From positions 1-64,000 of the forward strand of contig JAFXAA010000031.1 in the NCBI GenBank assembly GCA_017522105.1: DNA of 64,000 nt. Direction: 5' to 3'. Both the position numbers and the translations under genes were made by a program. Position 1 is the stretch's first letter. Each line of letters starts with the position of its first letter. This DNA is from Bacteroidales bacterium. Its GTDB lineage: Bacteria > Bacteroidota > Bacteroidia > Bacteroidales > P3. The notes below the pieces were generated by a model. That model did not search any database and had not been told where the DNA came from. It worked only from the letters and a program-made list of their open reading frames with translations. Positions 61,629 to 64,000 of this stretch are shown one piece after another.

Positions 61629-63914
61629 ATGAAAAAAGCATTATTAAGTCTATTTTTGGCTTTCACTTGCATGCCTGTATTCGCACAGACTAAATCTGTC
61701 GTCGTAGAGCACATCAACCTTGTACGGTGCACCCCTTTCTTCTGGAGCATCACAGATAGCACCTACAGCGAGAGTACAGTTGTAACCGTGACACGACCAG
61801 ACACAGTATATGTCTTAGACCTCACCATTGACCCCGATGGAATCATAAGAGACACCGTAAATGTGACTGCCAACTGCACCTATATCTGGCGAGACAGCCT
61901 GACATTCCACACCTCCGGTCTTGATTCTGCCAGAGTTCTTGCCACCAGCGGATGTGACAGCATTCACTACTTCAACCTGACCATAAATGGAGACTTTGAT
62001 ACGTTAATGCTTGACACCACAGTGTGTGGCTACTATATGGCACCTTGGGGAGAAAGACTTACCCATGACACAATAATTGATACCAACTATACCACCGAAG
62101 CTGGATGCCAGCGCCGCGACAGTCTTATTCTCAAAGTAAACCCCACCTACAACATGCCACCCGTCATCAAAGAGGCTGATTGTAGTTATACATGGCGTGC
62201 GGCCAACGATCTCGTCATCACCGACACCATGATACACTCGTTCAAGACCAGAGGCACCAATGCCGGATGCGACAGCATAATAAACATCAAAGTCAATATG
62301 TCTTTCCACATAGATACAACTTATGACACTGTAGTATGCGACAAATATATTGCCCCATGGGATAACATCTACACAGCTACTGGCACACATGTGCATCGCG
62401 ACACATCGGCCACTGGCTGTATCACCACGACCACCGTAGAGCTCACTGTCAACAACAGCTTTACCGACACCGCATGGGCACTTAACAATACTATTGACAC
62501 CACCATTGGCTGCTACCTTACGTGGGGCGACACAACCATAAAAAACATTACCGCCGACACCGTGCTGCGCAGACTCAGCAATGTCGCTGTCAACGGCTGC
62601 GACAGCGTGGCCGCAGTGCATGTAATAGCCCTTTCTCACATGGAAGATGTAGATACCACTGTCACTCCATGTTTCCACCCATATAGGTGGCATCCCTACA
62701 CCGGCAAAGTACACTCCCTTAGTAATAGCGGCGTTTATCGTGACACAAACATAACAGGTACCGGGGAAAACACATGTACAACCCATTATACACTCAACCT
62801 CAACTTCGGTGATTCCATCAGCAACAAGTATGCCAAACGTAAACTCCGCTGCGAGTTTGACAGCCTAAAGATTGGCACGCCGCGCTACTCGTTCCGCATT
62901 GAAAACGGCGATACCGTTGTACGCAAATATGCCAATAACAATATGACAATTGTAGACATAGATAGTATTTTCACATACAACTCATCCAAAAAGTGTACCA
63001 CATACTTCAAGATAGGCCTAAACATAATGCAACCCATAGACACAACCAGGACCAACACCAAAGTTGCCTGCGACAAATATCAGGATCTGACATTTAACCA
63101 TGTATTTACAAAAAGTATAGACACTTCCATTGTTCACAAAGGAAGACCCGATATCAATTCATATAGTGACCTTAATGTGGATATTCCTCATGAGGCAGCA
63201 GCATGCTACAACAGAATATATACGCTAAACCTTACAATAAACAACAGCGATACTTTGAGAAGGGCGAGTGACACTGTGACGAGCTGCGATAAATATGTGT
63301 GGCCATTCAATGACTCAACATATATAAGAACAACTAACATTTATCGCAAAACAAAAGACACAACTATTCATGGATGTGCAGTATATTGCAACCTGAACCT
63401 GACTATCAACAACACCCCGTTATCATATATTACGGGCGATTGGATGCTTGCTCCCGACGGCAGTACAACCCTGCATGCTGTGAGCCAGGACAACAACCTC
63501 ACCTACGCATGGTACGAGAACGGCACCTATGCAGCTGATGGCGATACCTATGAGGTGACCGACCGCAACAACCACGAGAATATTGACATCCTTCTCACCG
63601 CCAGCAACGGCAACGGCTGCCCCGACAGCAACTGGCTGACCATCGTCTTCGCCCCCATTGGCATCGACGACGTTGATGGTGTTGACGTGAGCATCTTCCC
63701 CAACCCCGCCACGCGTTTTGTCAACCTGCGCACCTCCGAGGCCATCAGCACCGTTAGCGTGTTCAACGCCATCGGCCAGCAGGTGATGTTGCGCCAGGGC
63801 GACGGCGAGGACATGCAGATAGACCTCACCGGCCTTGCCAGCGGACACTACACCATGCGCATCCGCACCATTGAAGGCCATGAAGCAATCCGCAAATTTA
63901 TCGTCAACAAATAA
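61629..63914 (+). CDS. Large secreted repeat protein with T9SS type A sorting domain
   Basis: The 761-residue protein has a signal peptide (MKKALLSLFLAFTCMPVFAQ), then about seven degenerate modules of 60-90 residues. They recur as a Cys plus 'Y.W' start and a 'GCDSI..L.LTIN' end (for example SGCDSIHYFNLTING, NAGCDSIINIKVNM, VNGCDSVAAVHV). An Ig-like/PKD-like module follows (TGDWMLAPDGSTTLHAVS), then the type A C-terminal sorting domain (about 680-761): VSIFPNPATRFVNL, VSVFNAIGQQVM, DLTGLASGHYTMRI, AIRKFIVNK. It should be exported by the type IX system and attached to or released from the surface. The modules are AT-rich (visibly lower GC than the window), while the last about 460 bp are GC-rich like the core genome. 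Confidence 0.87.
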   Translation: MKKALLSLFLAFTCMPVFAQTKSVVVEHINLVRCTPFFWSITDSTYSESTVVTVTRPDTVYVLDLTIDPDGIIRDTVNVTANCTYIWRDSLTFHTSGLDSARVLATSGCDSIHYFNLTINGDFDTLMLDTTVCGYYMAPWGERLTHDTIIDTNYTTEAGCQRRDSLILKVNPTYNMPPVIKEADCSYTWRAANDLVITDTMIHSFKTRGTNAGCDSIINIKVNMSFHIDTTYDTVVCDKYIAPWDNIYTATGTHVHRDTSATGCITTTTVELTVNNSFTDTAWALNNTIDTTIGCYLTWGDTTIKNITADTVLRRLSNVAVNGCDSVAAVHVIALSHMEDVDTTVTPCFHPYRWHPYTGKVHSLSNSGVYRDTNITGTGENTCTTHYTLNLNFGDSISNKYAKRKLRCEFDSLKIGTPRYSFRIENGDTVVRKYANNNMTIVDIDSIFTYNSSKKCTTYFKIGLNIMQPIDTTRTNTKVACDKYQDLTFNHVFTKSIDTSIVHKGRPDINSYSDLNVDIPHEAAACYNRIYTLNLTINNSDTLRRASDTVTSCDKYVWPFNDSTYIRTTNIYRKTKDTTIHGCAVYCNLNLTINNTPLSYITGDWMLAPDGSTTLHAVSQDNNLTYAWYENGTYAADGDTYEVTDRNNHENIDILLTASNGNGCPDSNWLTIVFAPIGIDDVDGVDVSIFPNPATRFVNLRTSEAISTVSVFNAIGQQVMLRQGDGEDMQIDLTGLASGHYTMRIRTIEGHEAIRKFIVNK

Positions 63915-63934
63915 ATGACCACCACGGTAAACAC

Positions 63935-63973
63935 AAAAAGCGTTCGGCACCGCCGTGCCGGACGCTTTTTTTT
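63935..63973 (+). terminator. Rho-independent terminator
   Basis: AAAAAGCGTTCGGCAC pairs with GTGCCGGACGCTTTTT (one G-U pair), loop CGCC, followed by a T-run of eight. It begins 21 bp after the T9SS type A stop. Confidence 0.93.
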
Positions 63974-64000
63974 GTGCCTTGCAGCGCTTCTCAGCGCCTC

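Overview
The window is chromosomal DNA from a Bacteroidota bacterium, most likely order Bacteroidales and GC-rich for that group. The signs are promoters with a TAnnTTTG -7 box (sometimes with a TTTG about 20 bp upstream), two secreted proteins with type IX secretion sorting domains, an S46 dipeptidyl peptidase, and a dcw cluster running mraZ-rsmH-ftsL-ftsI-murE-mraY-(murD remnant)-ftsW-murG-murC-ftsQ-ftsA-ftsZ. I found no tRNA, rRNA, CRISPR array or prophage.

Layout. 0.2-10.4 kb (+): a very large secreted protein, an EEP-family membrane protein, nth, a BatA-like protein and an ABC exporter pair. 10.9-17.2 kb (+): recJ, ettA, a CNNM-type transporter, a Na/Pi symporter. 17.2-23.3 kb (-): an operon of a biotin-enzyme-like carboxyltransferase, an FkbH-like protein, an ACP, an MBOAT acyltransferase and an SGNH-like protein, which looks like an acyl-transfer system for an extracellular substrate. 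23.4-24.6 kb: a REP-associated tyrosine transposase inside its own palindromic repeats. 24.5-32.4 kb: two EamA transporters, a small lipoprotein, manA, a DUF4159 protein, rsmE, mnmA and a T9SS type B protein. 32.4-47.6 kb (-): the dcw cluster. 48.2-57.0 kb (+): a DPP7-like peptidase, an rpoN fused in frame to an M23 peptidase, ribH, fmt, HU, gpsA and a lipid acyltransferase. 57-59.3 kb (-): a RecD-like helicase, secG and a TPR-like protein. 59.6-64 kb (+): rpmH, an rlmD-like methyltransferase and a T9SS type A protein.

Most unusual observations. (1) Sigma-54 continues without a stop through a signal-peptide-like segment into a complete M23 metallopeptidase. (2) murD in the dcw cluster is reduced to a degenerate C-terminal domain. 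(3) The carrier domain of the carboxyltransferase has Tyr where the biotinylated Lys belongs. (4) A family of intergenic palindromes is built from 11-bp units at five places, one of them a perfect 49-bp-arm inverted repeat between mraZ and the DPP7 gene. (5) 7-bp tandem repeats lie inside or at the ends of genes (rsmH, murE, the DUF4159 gene), where loss or gain of a unit would shift the frame. (6) A REP element supplies the last codons and stop of a transporter gene.

All calls rest on reading the sequence; no database search was possible.
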